DNA of 64,000 nt, from contig DATNDU010000196.1 in assembly GCA_035606915.1 (NCBI GenBank), positions 42,242-106,241 on the forward strand. The letters run 5' to 3'. The notes beneath the pieces are model-generated. The model worked only from the letters and a program-made list of their open reading frames with translations. It ran no database searches and was not told the DNA's origin. How positions within the stretch are numbered: the stretch's first letter is position 1; each line of letters begins with the position of its first letter. The translations under genes and the position numbers were made by a program. This DNA comes from Roseiarcus sp035606915 (lineage in GTDB: Bacteria; Pseudomonadota; Alphaproteobacteria; Rhizobiales; Beijerinckiaceae). Below are positions 44,478-54,389 of this stretch, piece after piece.

Positions 44478-45367
44478 GTCGCGCGCCGGCGCGAGAGCGC
44501 CAGCGCTTGCGCATAGATGTCGCGGCGCGGCAGGCCGTGACGGGCGGCCAGGATCGCCGCCGCGTCCTTGGTGGTGTGGGCTTCGAGCAGCGCTTCAAGC
44601 TCCTCGCGCAGGACGGCCGGCTCGACCACCGCGCGCGCCGGCGCCGCGCCGACGACGACGACGATCTCGCCGCGCGCCTCGGTTGCGGCGTAATCGGCGG
44701 CAAGCCCGTCGAGCGTCCCGGAATGCAGGGTTTCGTGCAGCTTGGTCAACTCGCGGGCGACGCAGGCCGGCCGGGCCCCTAGTTCGGCGGCGAGGTCGGC
44801 GAGACATTCGCCGAGCCGCTGCGGCGCCTCGTAGAACACCAGCGTCGCCTCGATCGCCGCCAAGGCGTTGAGCCGGGCGCGGCGCGCCTCCGCCTTGGCG
44901 GGCAGAAAACCTTCAAAGAAGAAGCGGTCGGTCGGCAAGCCGGCGGCGACGAGCGCCGCCATCAGCGCCGAGGCGCCGGGCACGGGATGCACGGCGACGC
45001 TGAGCCGGCGCGCCTCAGCCACCAGCTTGAAGCCGGGGTCGGAGATCAGCGGCGTGCCGGCGTCGGAGATCAGCGCCAACGCCTGCCCCTGGCTGAGGCG
45101 GGCGAGCGCCTCGGGCCGCGCCTGCTCGGCGTTGTGCTCGTGATAGGCGCTGAGCCGGGTGGCGATGCCGTAATGGTCGAGCAGGCGGCGGGAATAGCGC
45201 GTGTCCTCGGCCAGGATCAGATCGACGCCGGCCAGCACCTCCAGCGCCCGCAAGGTGATATCGGCGAGATTGCCGATCGGGGTGGAGACGATATAGAGCC
45301 CGGGATCGGCGGCTTGCGCCTCGCGGCGGCCGCCAAGGGCCACAAATCCGGCCGCCGTGCGGCTCAT
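44474..45367 (-). CDS. rsmI: 16S rRNA 2'-O-methyltransferase RsmI
   Basis: A 297-residue SAM-dependent methyltransferase that modifies C1402 of 16S rRNA. Typical motifs are YIVSTPIGNLADIT (near 28), VDLILAEDTR, and SDAGTPLISDPG near 99. Three start codons are possible (45412, 45382, 45367); 45367 is chosen as closest to the domain. The E. coli order rsmI(yraL)-lpoA(yraM)-yraN is kept, with lpoA inverted. Confidence 0.93.
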   Translation of the reverse strand: MSRTAAGFVALGGRREAQAADPGLYIVSTPIGNLADITLRALEVLAGVDLILAEDTRYSRRLLDHYGIATRLSAYHEHNAEQARPEALARLSQGQALALISDAGTPLISDPGFKLVAEARRLSVAVHPVPGASALMAALVAAGLPTDRFFFEGFLPAKAEARRARLNALAAIEATLVFYEAPQRLGECLADLAAELGARPACVARELTKLHETLHSGTLDGLAADYAATEARGEIVVVVGAAPARAVVEPAVLREELEALLEAHTTKDAAAILAARHGLPRRDIYAQALALSRRRAT

Positions 45368-45526
45368 GCGCAGATTTCCCATGTGGCCTGGGAGCACGAC
45401 TCTCGCGAACATTCGCCCCAACGCCGCCTTCGCTTTATCATCTTCCCCGCCCTTTGACAGTCGATTACATGCTAAGGCGTGGGCGCCAATAGGGGCCGTG
45501 CGGGCGATTCTAGCCGGGAGTAGAGC

Positions 45527-46747
45527 ATGTGGGCGCGAAACGCGCTTGAGAGTGGCAAGACGGTGAGAGCGTTTGCGGCGGCGACCGCGCTCGGCCTTTG
45601 CCTGGGCGCCTGCAACTCGCCGGGCCTCGGCAGTTTCACCGAAAAGTCCGAGACGCAGACGCCGCGCGTCGACAGCCAACCGCTGACGCAGCTAGGCCAA
45701 CCGGCCGCCCCGGTCGGGCAGACCTATGGAACAGGCGCGGTGCGCGTCGGCGTGATCTTGCCGCTGACCCAGAACGGCGCCCCGAGCGCCATCGGCGAGG
45801 CGCTGTCCAACGCCGCGCAAATGGCGATCGGCGACGGCGGCGCCGGCGACGTGACGCTGATGGTGCTCGACGACCGCTCGACCCCGGAGGCCGCCGCGAC
45901 GGCCGCGCAGGCCGAGGTGACGGCGGGCGCGCAAATCATCCTCGGGCCGCTGTTCGCCGCCAGCGTGCGCGCCGTCGGCGGCGTCGCCAAGAGCGCCAAC
46001 GTGCCGGTGATCGCCTTCTCGACCGACGCCACGACCGCTTCCGACGGCGTCTATCTGCTGTCGTTCCTGGTCCAGACCTATGTCGACCGCATCCTCGATT
46101 TCGCGGTCTCCAGGGGCAAGAAGAGCTTCGCGGTGCTGGCCCCGAACAACGATTACGCCGATGTCGCGGTCAACGAGTTCAAGACCGAGGCGGCGCGCAT
46201 CGGCGCCAACGTCGTCGCGGTGGAGCGCTACCAGCCGGGGCAGGCGGCGGCGGCGGTCGCCAATCTCATCCGCCAGGCGCCCGATGTCGACGCGGTGTTC
46301 CTGCCCGAACAGGCCGACGCGCTGCCCTCGGTCGCCAACGCCATCGCCACGGCGGGCTTGAAGACGCAATGGCTCGGCACCGGCGTCTGGAACGATCCGA
46401 AGGTCGCAGCCATGCCCTCGATGCGGGGCGCCTGGTATTCGACGCCGGAGTCCTCCGGCTTCAACGCTTTCGCCAAGCGCTATCGGGCTAAATACAATGC
46501 CGACCCGCCGCGGCTCGCCACGCTCTCCTACGACGCGGTGTCGCTGGCGGCGGCGCTGGCCCACACCCAGAACGTGCAGCGCTACCAACCTTCGGTGCTC
46601 GCCAACCCCTCGGGCTTCAACGGGGCCGACGGCGTGTTCCGCTTCCACGCCAATGGGCTCAACGAGCGCGGCCTCGCGGTGGTGCAGATCGGCGCTGGCG
46701 ACGTGCAGGTCATCAGCCCGGCGCCGAAAAGCTTCGTCGGCGGCTGA
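45527..46747 (+). CDS. LpoA/YraM-like periplasmic lipoprotein
   Basis: A 406-residue lipoprotein. The lipobox is LGAC with Cys29 as the lipid-carrying residue. A low-complexity linker follows, and the rest (about 70-395) is a two-lobed periplasmic binding fold (Peripla_BP_6) like the C-terminal domain of LpoA, an activator of penicillin-binding protein 1A. It is divergent from rsmI with a 159-base gap. The pairing with rsmI and yraN supports a role in peptidoglycan synthesis, although the N-terminal TPR domain of E. coli LpoA is absent. A leucine/branched-chain-like binding protein is the alternative. Confidence 0.8.
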   Translation: MWARNALESGKTVRAFAAATALGLCLGACNSPGLGSFTEKSETQTPRVDSQPLTQLGQPAAPVGQTYGTGAVRVGVILPLTQNGAPSAIGEALSNAAQMAIGDGGAGDVTLMVLDDRSTPEAAATAAQAEVTAGAQIILGPLFAASVRAVGGVAKSANVPVIAFSTDATTASDGVYLLSFLVQTYVDRILDFAVSRGKKSFAVLAPNNDYADVAVNEFKTEAARIGANVVAVERYQPGQAAAAVANLIRQAPDVDAVFLPEQADALPSVANAIATAGLKTQWLGTGVWNDPKVAAMPSMRGAWYSTPESSGFNAFAKRYRAKYNADPPRLATLSYDAVSLAAALAHTQNVQRYQPSVLANPSGFNGADGVFRFHANGLNERGLAVVQIGAGDVQVISPAPKSFVGG

Positions 46748-46754
46748 GTCCGTT

Positions 46755-47582
46755 TCAGGGAATGAACAGCATCAGCGCCAGGCTCGTCAGCCCGGCGATG
46801 GCGCAATAATAGGCGAACGGCTTCAGCGCGTTGAACTCGTGGCTGCGGAACCAGCGCATCAGCAGCACCAGGCTGATATAGGCGACGACGCCGGCCGTGA
46901 CGCCGGAAACCAGCGAGGCGAAGCCGAGCGTCGCGCCTTCCCTGAACAGCCGCGGCGCCTCATGCACGGTCGCGCCGAGGATGATCGGCGTCGCCATCAG
47001 GAAGGAGAAGCGCGCCGCGTCCTCGTGCTTGAGTCCGGCGACGATGCCGGCCGAAATCGTCAGCCCCGAGCGCGAGAACCCCGGCACCAGCGCAAAACAT
47101 TGCGCGACGCCGATCGCCAGCGCCCCCTTCCAGTTGAGCTGATCGAGCACGCCGACGCCGCGGCCGGCGATCTGGTCGCAGAAATACAGCAGCACGCCGT
47201 TGAGAATAAGCACGAAGGCGACGATCGCGGGCTTCGAGAACGCCGCCTCCAGCGGCTTGTGCAGCCCGGCGCCGACGATGACGGCCGGGATCGTGGCCAG
47301 GACGACATAGAAGAAGATGCGCCGGTCGACGACGGCGCGCGGCGTGTCGGCCTTCAGCGCCGAACTCAGGAACGCCGCCCAGTCGCGCCAGAAATAGACG
47401 AACAGCGCGATCGCCGTGCCCAGGTGCATGACGACGAGATAGGGCAGGAAGTCGCGATTGTGGATGAGGTCGCCCCAGCCGACGAGGCGCGGGAAGATGA
47501 CGGCGTGACCGAGGCTGGAAATCGGGAACAGTTCGCTCACGCCCTGCAACAGGGCCATGACAATGGCTTCGAAAAAACTCAA
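46755..47582 (-). CDS. uppP: undecaprenyl-diphosphatase (BacA/UppP)
   Basis: A 275-residue inner-membrane enzyme that recycles undecaprenyl diphosphate for cell-wall synthesis and gives bacitracin resistance. The two catalytic segments are present: QGVSELFPISSLGH at 13-26, with the glutamate and serine, and PGFSRSG near 166. About eight hydrophobic helices follow the family layout. It converges with the LpoA-like gene, with only 7 bases between the stops. Confidence 0.93.
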   Translation of the reverse strand: MSFFEAIVMALLQGVSELFPISSLGHAVIFPRLVGWGDLIHNRDFLPYLVVMHLGTAIALFVYFWRDWAAFLSSALKADTPRAVVDRRIFFYVVLATIPAVIVGAGLHKPLEAAFSKPAIVAFVLILNGVLLYFCDQIAGRGVGVLDQLNWKGALAIGVAQCFALVPGFSRSGLTISAGIVAGLKHEDAARFSFLMATPIILGATVHEAPRLFREGATLGFASLVSGVTAGVVAYISLVLLMRWFRSHEFNALKPFAYYCAIAGLTSLALMLFIP

Positions 47583-47761
47583 CGTCGCCCCCGCGTCGCG
47601 GCGTGCTACAGCCCCCGAATCACGCCGCCCGCGGTCGGCGCGCCGCTTCTCATATACAATTTTTCGCGGCGCGCGACTCGTCGCGCGCTTCGGTCGGGGG
47701 CGACGATCGGGCGACGACCGTCGCGCGCCAAATTCGATCGAATATTACGAAGTGCGCGGGC

Positions 47762-48532
47762 TCAGCAGGTCGCGCGGCCGCACTTATGCACCGCGTCGAT
47801 CTTCGCCTTCAATTCGTCGTAGCCGACCGCGCCGACCACGACGCTGTCGCCGAGCACGAAGGTCGGCGTGCCGTTGATCTGCAAATCGTCGGCGACCGTC
47901 ATCGTCTGCCTGAGGCCGGCCTCGATGTCGCTGCTCGCCATGTCCTTTTGCAGCTTATCCATATCGAGCCCCATCTCCTTGGCGACGGCGAGCGCCTCCG
48001 CCTTGCCGACGTGGCCGTGCATTCCGAGCAGCTTGGTGTGGAATTCCCAGAACCGTTCGCCGGGAAGCTGGTTGCGCGCCGCCGAGGCGACGCGCGCCGC
48101 CTCGACCGAGCCCGGCCCCAGCACCGGGAAATCCTTCAGCACGACGTGGAGGTTCGGGTCTTCCTTCATCAGCCGTGCGACGTCTGGCAACGCGCCCTTG
48201 CAGAAATGGCAGTTGTAATCGAAGAACTCGACCAGCGTCGCATCGCCCTTGGGATTGCCGACATCGGCCTGGAATTTGGAGTGGTAGATCGCCGGGGCGT
48301 CACGCGTCACCGCCTGCTGGCGCGCCTGCACGGCGGTCTCCTTGTCGTGCTTGTCGAGCGCCTCGATCGCCTCGCGCAGCACTTCCGGGTGGGAGACCAG
48401 ATAATCGTGAATGAAGCCGCCGAGTTCCTGCTTCTGGCTGGCGGTGAGCGGTTCGGCGTTTGCGGCGGGCGCGACGGCGAGCGGCGCGAGGGCGACCGCA
48501 AGGCCAAGGCCGAGGGCGTAGCGTAGCTTCAT
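47762..48532 (-). CDS. periplasmic DsbA/Com1-like thioredoxin
   Basis: A 256-residue exported oxidoreductase. The signal peptide ends near ANA (residue 26). An N-terminal helical region (27-85) precedes the thioredoxin fold. The active site is CHFC (108-111) in FFDYNCHFCKG. The cis-proline segment INGTPTFV is intact. It should introduce or isomerise disulfides in secreted proteins, like Com1/ScsC. The protein ends with CGRATC, two extra cysteines that could form a terminal disulfide. The chorismate mutase gene is 86 bases upstream on the same strand. Confidence 0.88.
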   Translation of the reverse strand: MKLRYALGLGLAVALAPLAVAPAANAEPLTASQKQELGGFIHDYLVSHPEVLREAIEALDKHDKETAVQARQQAVTRDAPAIYHSKFQADVGNPKGDATLVEFFDYNCHFCKGALPDVARLMKEDPNLHVVLKDFPVLGPGSVEAARVASAARNQLPGERFWEFHTKLLGMHGHVGKAEALAVAKEMGLDMDKLQKDMASSDIEAGLRQTMTVADDLQINGTPTFVLGDSVVVGAVGYDELKAKIDAVHKCGRATC

Positions 48533-48618
48533 GGCGGTCTCCTGATTTCCCCGGCGCTTGCCGGCCCACTGTGTCTGCTTTGAGGCCGCGGCGGTAAATT
48601 TTTCGCCTCGCCGATCGT

Positions 48619-49029
48619 TCAGGGCCGCCGTTTGCCCCATTCGGCGCGCTCGTAATCCTCGAACGCGGCGATCATGGCGCGATAAGTCTTGTCGGCGACC
48701 TCCGGCGAGAGCCCGTCGGCGCCGGCCATCTTGCGCACCCGGGCGATGATCGCCTCGACCCGGGCGGGGGCGCTGACGGCGGCCGGGGTCTTCTTGAACC
48801 GGCCGGCCTCGGCGACATATTTGCCGCGCTCGGCCATCGCGGCGATGATCTCGCGATCGAGGCGGTCGATATTCGTGCGCACCTCAGCCAGCGAGGCGCA
48901 GCATTTGCCGCCGTCGACCGAGGGCTTGCCCCAATAGGCGGGGGGGTTGGCGGCGGGCTGCGCGGCATCGGCGCTCGCGGCTGCGAGCAGCGCGGCGGCG
49001 GCGCAGCAGATCGTTCGGAAAACGCTCAT
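48619..49029 (-). CDS. exported chorismate mutase (AroQ type)
   Basis: A 136-residue protein with a clear signal peptide (about 1-22) and an all-helical AroQ chorismate-mutase domain: LAEVRTNIDRLDREIIAAMA near 48, YVAEAGRFKK, and a C-terminal helix. The start is the ATG at 49029, which has AGGATGGGG upstream; a GTG five codons earlier is less likely. Periplasmic chorismate mutases are known in a few bacteria, but chorismate is cytosolic, so the exported activity is puzzling. Confidence 0.8.
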   Translation of the reverse strand: MSVFRTICCAAAALLAAASADAAQPAANPPAYWGKPSVDGGKCCASLAEVRTNIDRLDREIIAAMAERGKYVAEAGRFKKTPAAVSAPARVEAIIARVRKMAGADGLSPEVADKTYRAMIAAFEDYERAEWGKRRP

Positions 49030-49097
49030 CCCCATCCTATTCACGAACCACCCGCGCCGTTACTAAGGCGCGCCGTATTATCGCAGGGGACCGTTAG

Positions 49098-49466
49098 ATG
49101 ACCATAGCTTTCTGGTGCGTGCTGGTCGCCGCGCTATTGCCTTATGTTCCGTTCGGGCTCGTCAGGGGCCTCGATCCGAAGCTCCCGCGCTCCCGCGTCA
49201 AGGATCTGGCGGGGCTGGCGGCGCGCGCCTACGCCGCCCATCTCAACGCTTTCGAGGCGTTCCCGCCGTTCGCCGCCGCCGTCATCATTTCGCACCTGAG
49301 CCTTGGCGCGAACCGCTGGACGAACATCCTGGCGCTCGTCTTCCTCATCGCCCGCTTCGCTCATATGGGCGCCTATCTCGCCGACCAGCAGCCGCCGCGC
49401 AGTCTGGCGTTCTCCGTCGGCCTTCTCGTCGTCATCGTCATGTTCCTCCACGCCGCCTGGGGCTGA
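49098..49466 (+). CDS. MAPEG-family membrane protein
   Basis: A 122-residue protein with four hydrophobic helices and the MAPEG-type features RAYAAHLNAFEAFPPFAAAV near 43 and a C-terminal membrane helix. The family includes glutathione transferases and similar detoxification proteins. The start follows AGGGGAC. Its close convergence with the RND efflux gene (4 bases) is probably incidental. A general role in glutathione chemistry of lipophilic compounds is inferred. Confidence 0.8.
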   Translation: MTIAFWCVLVAALLPYVPFGLVRGLDPKLPRSRVKDLAGLAARAYAAHLNAFEAFPPFAAAVIISHLSLGANRWTNILALVFLIARFAHMGAYLADQQPPRSLAFSVGLLVVIVMFLHAAWG

Positions 49467-49470
49467 AGGG

Positions 49471-52400
49471 TCATTCGGCGGGGGCGCCGAGGGCGTCGGG
49501 GGCGCGGGCCGGCTTGGGCGCGCGCACGCGACGGCGCCCGGAGAGCCAGGAATCGACCTTGTCGAGATAAATATAGACGACCGGCGTGATGTAGAGCGTC
49601 AGCACCTGGGAAACGCAGAGCCCGCCGACGATGGCGATGCCGAGCGGCTGGCGCAACTCCGCCCCCTCGCCCGTGCCGAAGGCGATCGGCAGCGAGCCGA
49701 GCAGGGCCGCCAGCGTCGTCATGATGATCGGGCGGAAGCGCACCAGCGCCGCCTCGCGGATGGCGCTGACCGCGTCGGCGCCCTCGCGCCGGCGCGCCAG
49801 CGCGAAATCGACCATCATGATCGCGTTCTTCTTGACGATGCCGATCAGCAGCAGGATGCCGATGATGGCGATGACGCTCAAATCCATATGCAGCCATTCC
49901 AGCGCCGCGAGCGCGCCGATGCCGGCCGACGGCAGGCCGGAGAGAATGGTGATCGGGTGGATATAGCTCTCGTAGAGCACGCCGAGCAGGATGTAGATCG
50001 TCAGCACGGCGGCGAGCAGCAGCGCGCCTTGCCCGGCCAGCGCCTGCTGGAACAACTGGGCGTTGCCGACGAAATTGGTGATGATGTCGGGCGGCAGGTG
50101 GATGCGCGCCTCCAGCGCGTGAATCTCGTCGATCGCCTGACCGAGCGATGTATCGGGGGCCAGGTTGAAAGAGATCGTCACCGCCGGTTGCTGCGACTGG
50201 CGGTTGATCTGCAAGGGGCCGACGGTGCGCTTCAGCGTCGCCACCTCGTCGAGCGGCACAAGCTGGCCGGAGGGCGTGGCGACGCGCAGTCGGCCGAGCG
50301 CGCTGGGGTCGTTCTGGAACTTGTCCGAGGCTTCGAGGATGACCTGATAATCGTCGGCGGGGGTGAAGATGGTCGAGATCTGTCTGGCGCCGAAGGCGTC
50401 GTAGAGCGTGTTGCGCACCGCGTCGGCGCTGATGCCGAAAGCCGCCGCCTTGTCGCGGTCGATCTCGACGGTGGTCTGCGGATTGGTGATTTGCAAATCG
50501 CTGTTGACGTCGCGCAGGCCCGGCAGCTTGGCCATTTGCTGTTCCATCGCCGGCGCGTTGGCGAACAGCGCCGCCTGGTCGCCCGATTGCAGCGTGTACT
50601 GATATTTGGCGCGCGCGATGCGGCCGCCGGTGAATTCCAGGTTCTGCACCGGCATCATCAGCGTGCGTATGCCGGGGATGACCGAGGTCGCGGCGCGTAG
50701 GCGGCCCATCACCTTGAACATCGGCCCGCGCTCTTCCTTCGGCTTCAGCTTCAGGAACAGGAAGCCCTTGTTGGTGGCGCCGCCGAAACCGACGGCTGAC
50801 GTCACCGATTCCACCGCCGGGTCCTTGCGAATGATCGACACCACGATCTGCTGCCGGCGCGACATTTCGGTGAACGAGGTGTCGGCCTGCGCCTCGGTTA
50901 TGCCGCGCAGGAAGCCGGTGTCCTCCTCGGGGAAGAAGCCCTTCGGCACATTGATGTAGAGCGCCATCGCCAGCCACGCCGTGCCGAAGGTGACGATGAG
51001 CATGAGGAAGCGCGCCTTCAGCACCGCATTGAGCGTGACGCGATAGAAGGCCGTCAGCGAATCCACGAACAGGTCGGAGCCCCTGGCGAACCAGCCCGCC
51101 TGCGCGCCGTGCTTGGGCGCCGAGAGGATGCGCGCGCACAGCATCGGCGTCAGCGTCAGCGAGACGAAGCCGGAGACCAGGATCGCCACCGTGATCGTCA
51201 CCGCGAATTCGCGGAACACGCGCCCGACGACGCCGCTCATCAGCAGCACCGGGATGAACACCGCCACCAGCGAGAAGGTGATCGAGATAATGGTGAAGGC
51301 GATTTCGCCCGCCCCCTTCAGCGCCGCGTCGAACGGCTTCATGCCGGCCTCGATGTGGCGGGTGATGTTTTCGAGCATGACGATGGCGTCGTCGACGACG
51401 AAGCCGACCGAGAGCGTGATGGCGAGCAGCGAAATGTTGTCGATGGAATAGTTGAAGCCGTACATGAAGGCGCAGGCGCCGATCAGCGACACCGGCAGCG
51501 CCAGCGCCGGAATCAGCGTCGCCGCCGCCGATTTCAGGAACACGAAAATAACGATGATGACCAGCACGATCGACAACAGCAGCGTATGCTGCACCTCGGC
51601 GATCGATTGCCGGATCGACTGCGAGCGGTCGTTCAGCAATAGCGCCCGCACCGATGGCGGCAGTTGCGCCTCGTAGCGCGGAATGTGCTTCTTGACGTTG
51701 TCGACCACCTGCACGGTGTTGGCGTCCGACTGACGATACACCGCCAGCACGATGGCGCGCTGATCGTTGTTCCAGGCGGCGATCTGCTTGTTCTCGACGG
51801 AATCGTAGATATGGGCGATCTCGTTGAGCCGCACCGGCGAGCCGTTGCGCCAGGCGACGACGAGGTTCTTATAGGCGTCGGCGTGCAGCAATTGCCCGGT
51901 GGCGTCGACCGTCACGTTCTGGCGCTTGCCGAGCAGCGCGCCGACCGGCGTCGACGAATTGGCCAACGCCACTGCATTGCCGACATTGTCGAGCGTCAGC
52001 CCGCGCGCCGCCGCCGCGTCGGGATCGACGGCGACGCGCACCGCGAATTTCTGCTGGCCGAACACCAGCACCTGCGACACGCCAGCGATCTGCGAAATCT
52101 GCTCGGCGAACACCTGCTCGGCGTAATCGTCGACCTTGTAGAGCGGCAGCGTGTTGGAGAGCAGCGCGATAAACAAGATCGGGCTGTCGGCGGGATTGAG
52201 CTTGCGGAAGCTCGGCGGCGCCGGCAGCGTCTGCGGCAGCTTGCGCAGCGTCGCCGAGATGTTGGATTGCACGTCGAGCGCCGCGCCGTCGATGTTGCGG
52301 TCGAGGTCGAACTGCATGACGATCTGCGTCACCCCGAGCGACGACGACGAGGTCATCATGTTGATGCCGGGGATGGTGGCGAAGGCGCGCTCCAGCGGCC

Positions 52401-52593
52401 CGGCCACCGCCGAGGCCATGGTGTCGGCGTTGGCGCCGGGCAGGTCGGCGTTGACGGCGATGGTGGGGAAATCGACGCGCGGCAGCGCCGAGACCGGGAG
52501 CTGGCGATAGCCGAACAGGCCGAAGACGATGAACGACAGCATCAACAGGCTGGTCATCACCGGCCTGCGGATGCACAGCTCCGGCAGGCTCAT
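49471..52593 (-). CDS. RND efflux pump inner-membrane transporter (MdtC-like)
   Basis: A 1040-residue RND (HAE1) transporter with 12 predicted membrane helices. The opening MSLPELCIRRPVMTSLLML segment, the proton-relay VGFVVDDAIVMLEN in helix 4 (near 405) and the repeated periplasmic pore domains are typical. It looks closest to the MdtB/MdtC/MuxC group. It overlaps the stop of its membrane-fusion gene by one base (TGATG). Only one RND subunit is present. No outer-membrane TolC gene is in the window. Confidence 0.92.
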   Translation of the reverse strand: MSLPELCIRRPVMTSLLMLSFIVFGLFGYRQLPVSALPRVDFPTIAVNADLPGANADTMASAVAGPLERAFATIPGINMMTSSSSLGVTQIVMQFDLDRNIDGAALDVQSNISATLRKLPQTLPAPPSFRKLNPADSPILFIALLSNTLPLYKVDDYAEQVFAEQISQIAGVSQVLVFGQQKFAVRVAVDPDAAAARGLTLDNVGNAVALANSSTPVGALLGKRQNVTVDATGQLLHADAYKNLVVAWRNGSPVRLNEIAHIYDSVENKQIAAWNNDQRAIVLAVYRQSDANTVQVVDNVKKHIPRYEAQLPPSVRALLLNDRSQSIRQSIAEVQHTLLLSIVLVIIVIFVFLKSAAATLIPALALPVSLIGACAFMYGFNYSIDNISLLAITLSVGFVVDDAIVMLENITRHIEAGMKPFDAALKGAGEIAFTIISITFSLVAVFIPVLLMSGVVGRVFREFAVTITVAILVSGFVSLTLTPMLCARILSAPKHGAQAGWFARGSDLFVDSLTAFYRVTLNAVLKARFLMLIVTFGTAWLAMALYINVPKGFFPEEDTGFLRGITEAQADTSFTEMSRRQQIVVSIIRKDPAVESVTSAVGFGGATNKGFLFLKLKPKEERGPMFKVMGRLRAATSVIPGIRTLMMPVQNLEFTGGRIARAKYQYTLQSGDQAALFANAPAMEQQMAKLPGLRDVNSDLQITNPQTTVEIDRDKAAAFGISADAVRNTLYDAFGARQISTIFTPADDYQVILEASDKFQNDPSALGRLRVATPSGQLVPLDEVATLKRTVGPLQINRQSQQPAVTISFNLAPDTSLGQAIDEIHALEARIHLPPDIITNFVGNAQLFQQALAGQGALLLAAVLTIYILLGVLYESYIHPITILSGLPSAGIGALAALEWLHMDLSVIAIIGILLLIGIVKKNAIMMVDFALARRREGADAVSAIREAALVRFRPIIMTTLAALLGSLPIAFGTGEGAELRQPLGIAIVGGLCVSQVLTLYITPVVYIYLDKVDSWLSGRRRVRAPKPARAPDALGAPAE

Positions 52594-53828
52594 CAGGTCG
52601 CCCCTTTGGGCTCGGCGCGCGGCACGACATGCGCGCCCTCGAACAGCAGCAGCGCGCCGTCGACGACGATCTTCTCAGCCCCCTCTAGGCCGCTCTCGAT
52701 CACCGTCGCCGCCCCCTCCGTGCGGCCGACGACGACCGGCGTCACATGGGCGAGGCCGTCCTTGACGGTGAAGACGTAATTGCCGGTCTGCGAAATCTGG
52801 ATCGCCTCGCGCGGCACGACGACGGTGTTGGGCTCCTCGCGCAGGATAAGGGTCAGGTTGCAGAGCTGGCCGGGCCACAGCAATTCGTCGGCATTGGCGA
52901 ATTCGGCGCGGATGACGATGGTGCCGGTGAGGGAATCGACGGTGTTGTCGATGAGCGCCAGCCGGCCCTGCGCCTGACGGGTCGAGCCCTGCGGGGTCGC
53001 CGTCACCTTGACGCCGGAGGCCATCGCCTCGCGCAAAGCCGGCAACAGCTTCTGGCTCACCGAGAGCGCGACATAGATGGGCGAAATCTGGTTGATGGTG
53101 GCGAGCACGCCGGCCGGGGTGTTGTCGCCGGCCTTGACGATATTGCCCGCCTTGATGCCGACGACGCCGACGCGGCCGGAGATCGGCGCCTTGATCGTAT
53201 ACCAGCCGAGCGCCACCTGCATGTTGCGGATCGAGGCCGCGTCGCCGAGGACCGCGGCGCGGTAGGAGGCCGCCGAGGTCTTGGCGTTGTCGAGGTTGAG
53301 GATGGGGGTCGCGCCGCGGGCGGCCAGATCGGTGTAGCGCGTCACGTCGCGCTGCGCCTGCCCGAGTTGCGCTTCATCCTTGGCGAGTTGCGCTTGCGCC
53401 ATCGCGAGCTGCGCCTGGGCCTGACGGTCGTCGAGCTGGAACAGCACGTCGCCGGCTTTCACCTCGGCGCCGTCGGCGACCTCGACCTTCATCACCGTAG
53501 CGTCGAAATGCGACTTGAGCGCGACGCTGGCCACCGCTTGCGCCGTGCCGATGTCGGATATCGTCCAGGGGACGGTCTTGCGCTGCGCCTCAGCGAGCAC
53601 CACCGAGACCGGCGGGCGCGGCGGCGCGACAGGCGCGCCGGCCACGCCCGCCACGGCGGTCTCGCCGGTGATGGCGGCTGGCAGCGCCGCATGCGCCATG
53701 CGCGCGTAAGACGCGAGCCCCGGCGCATAGAGCGCCACCGCCTCGGGTTTGTAGATTCCGTAGGCCGCGACAACGACAACGGCCAGAATCACGAGTTTGA
53801 CGAGCTGAGACAGAAACGACACGGACAC
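52593..53828 (-). CDS. RND membrane-fusion (periplasmic adaptor) protein
   Basis: A 411-residue adaptor with an N-terminal membrane anchor (about 10-26), a lipoyl/barrel-hybrid domain, a short helical hairpin (about 145-200, rich in Ala and Gln), and beta-barrel and membrane-proximal domains. Such proteins link the RND transporter to a TolC-type channel. Its stop overlaps the transporter start, so the two genes form one unit. No regulator gene is adjacent. Confidence 0.9.
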   Translation of the reverse strand: MSVSFLSQLVKLVILAVVVVAAYGIYKPEAVALYAPGLASYARMAHAALPAAITGETAVAGVAGAPVAPPRPPVSVVLAEAQRKTVPWTISDIGTAQAVASVALKSHFDATVMKVEVADGAEVKAGDVLFQLDDRQAQAQLAMAQAQLAKDEAQLGQAQRDVTRYTDLAARGATPILNLDNAKTSAASYRAAVLGDAASIRNMQVALGWYTIKAPISGRVGVVGIKAGNIVKAGDNTPAGVLATINQISPIYVALSVSQKLLPALREAMASGVKVTATPQGSTRQAQGRLALIDNTVDSLTGTIVIRAEFANADELLWPGQLCNLTLILREEPNTVVVPREAIQISQTGNYVFTVKDGLAHVTPVVVGRTEGAATVIESGLEGAEKIVVDGALLLFEGAHVVPRAEPKGAT

Positions 53829-53948
53829 CTTCTGCGCGGCTGCGGCCGCCGGATCGGGACAGAATAGCGTAAAATCCCAGCCGCGCGAGACGCGCTCAAA
53901 TTTTACTTAATCGGGCCCGACAGCGGCGAACCGCGGCTCGTCCACGCC

Positions 53949-54383
53949 TCAGGGGAGCCTCAGCGCGCCGTCGGCGGCGAGCCCGAAATGCGGGTTCCAC
54001 GCAATCTCCCAGAGATGGCCGTCGGGATCGGCGAAATAGCCGGAGCGTCCACCCCAGGGCTTCGTCTCGGCGCCGCGCGTGATCCGCGCCCCCGCCGCTT
54101 GCGCCAGCGCCAGCAGCCGGTCGACGTCGGCCGGTTGGCGCACATTATGGGCGAGCGCGATACCGGCGAAGCCGCCGCCCGCCGCCACGCCCGCGTCCTC
54201 GGCGAGCGAGGAACGCTGAAACAGCGCCAGCGCGAGGCCGCCAAGCTGGAAGAACGCCACTTCGTCCTGGCTCGCCGGCGAGGCGCGCCAGCCCAGGCCC
54301 GTCTCGTAGAAGGCGCGGGCGCGGGCGAGATCGGCGACGCCCAGGGTAATCAGGCTGACGCGGGGCTCGAAATCGGCGGCCAT
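53949..54383 (-). CDS. VOC-superfamily (glyoxalase-like) protein
   Basis: A 144-residue metalloprotein of the vicinal-oxygen-chelate fold. Visible segments are VSLITLGVADLARARAFYE at the start and SGYFADPDGHLWEIAWNP near the end, with the conserved metal-ligand Glu. Members include glyoxalases, dioxygenases and antibiotic-binding proteins; this one is not assigned further. It follows the MmyB-type regulator by 6 bases on the same strand. Confidence 0.85.
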   Translation of the reverse strand: MAADFEPRVSLITLGVADLARARAFYETGLGWRASPASQDEVAFFQLGGLALALFQRSSLAEDAGVAAGGGFAGIALAHNVRQPADVDRLLALAQAAGARITRGAETKPWGGRSGYFADPDGHLWEIAWNPHFGLAADGALRLP

Positions 54384-54389
54384 CGGCGG

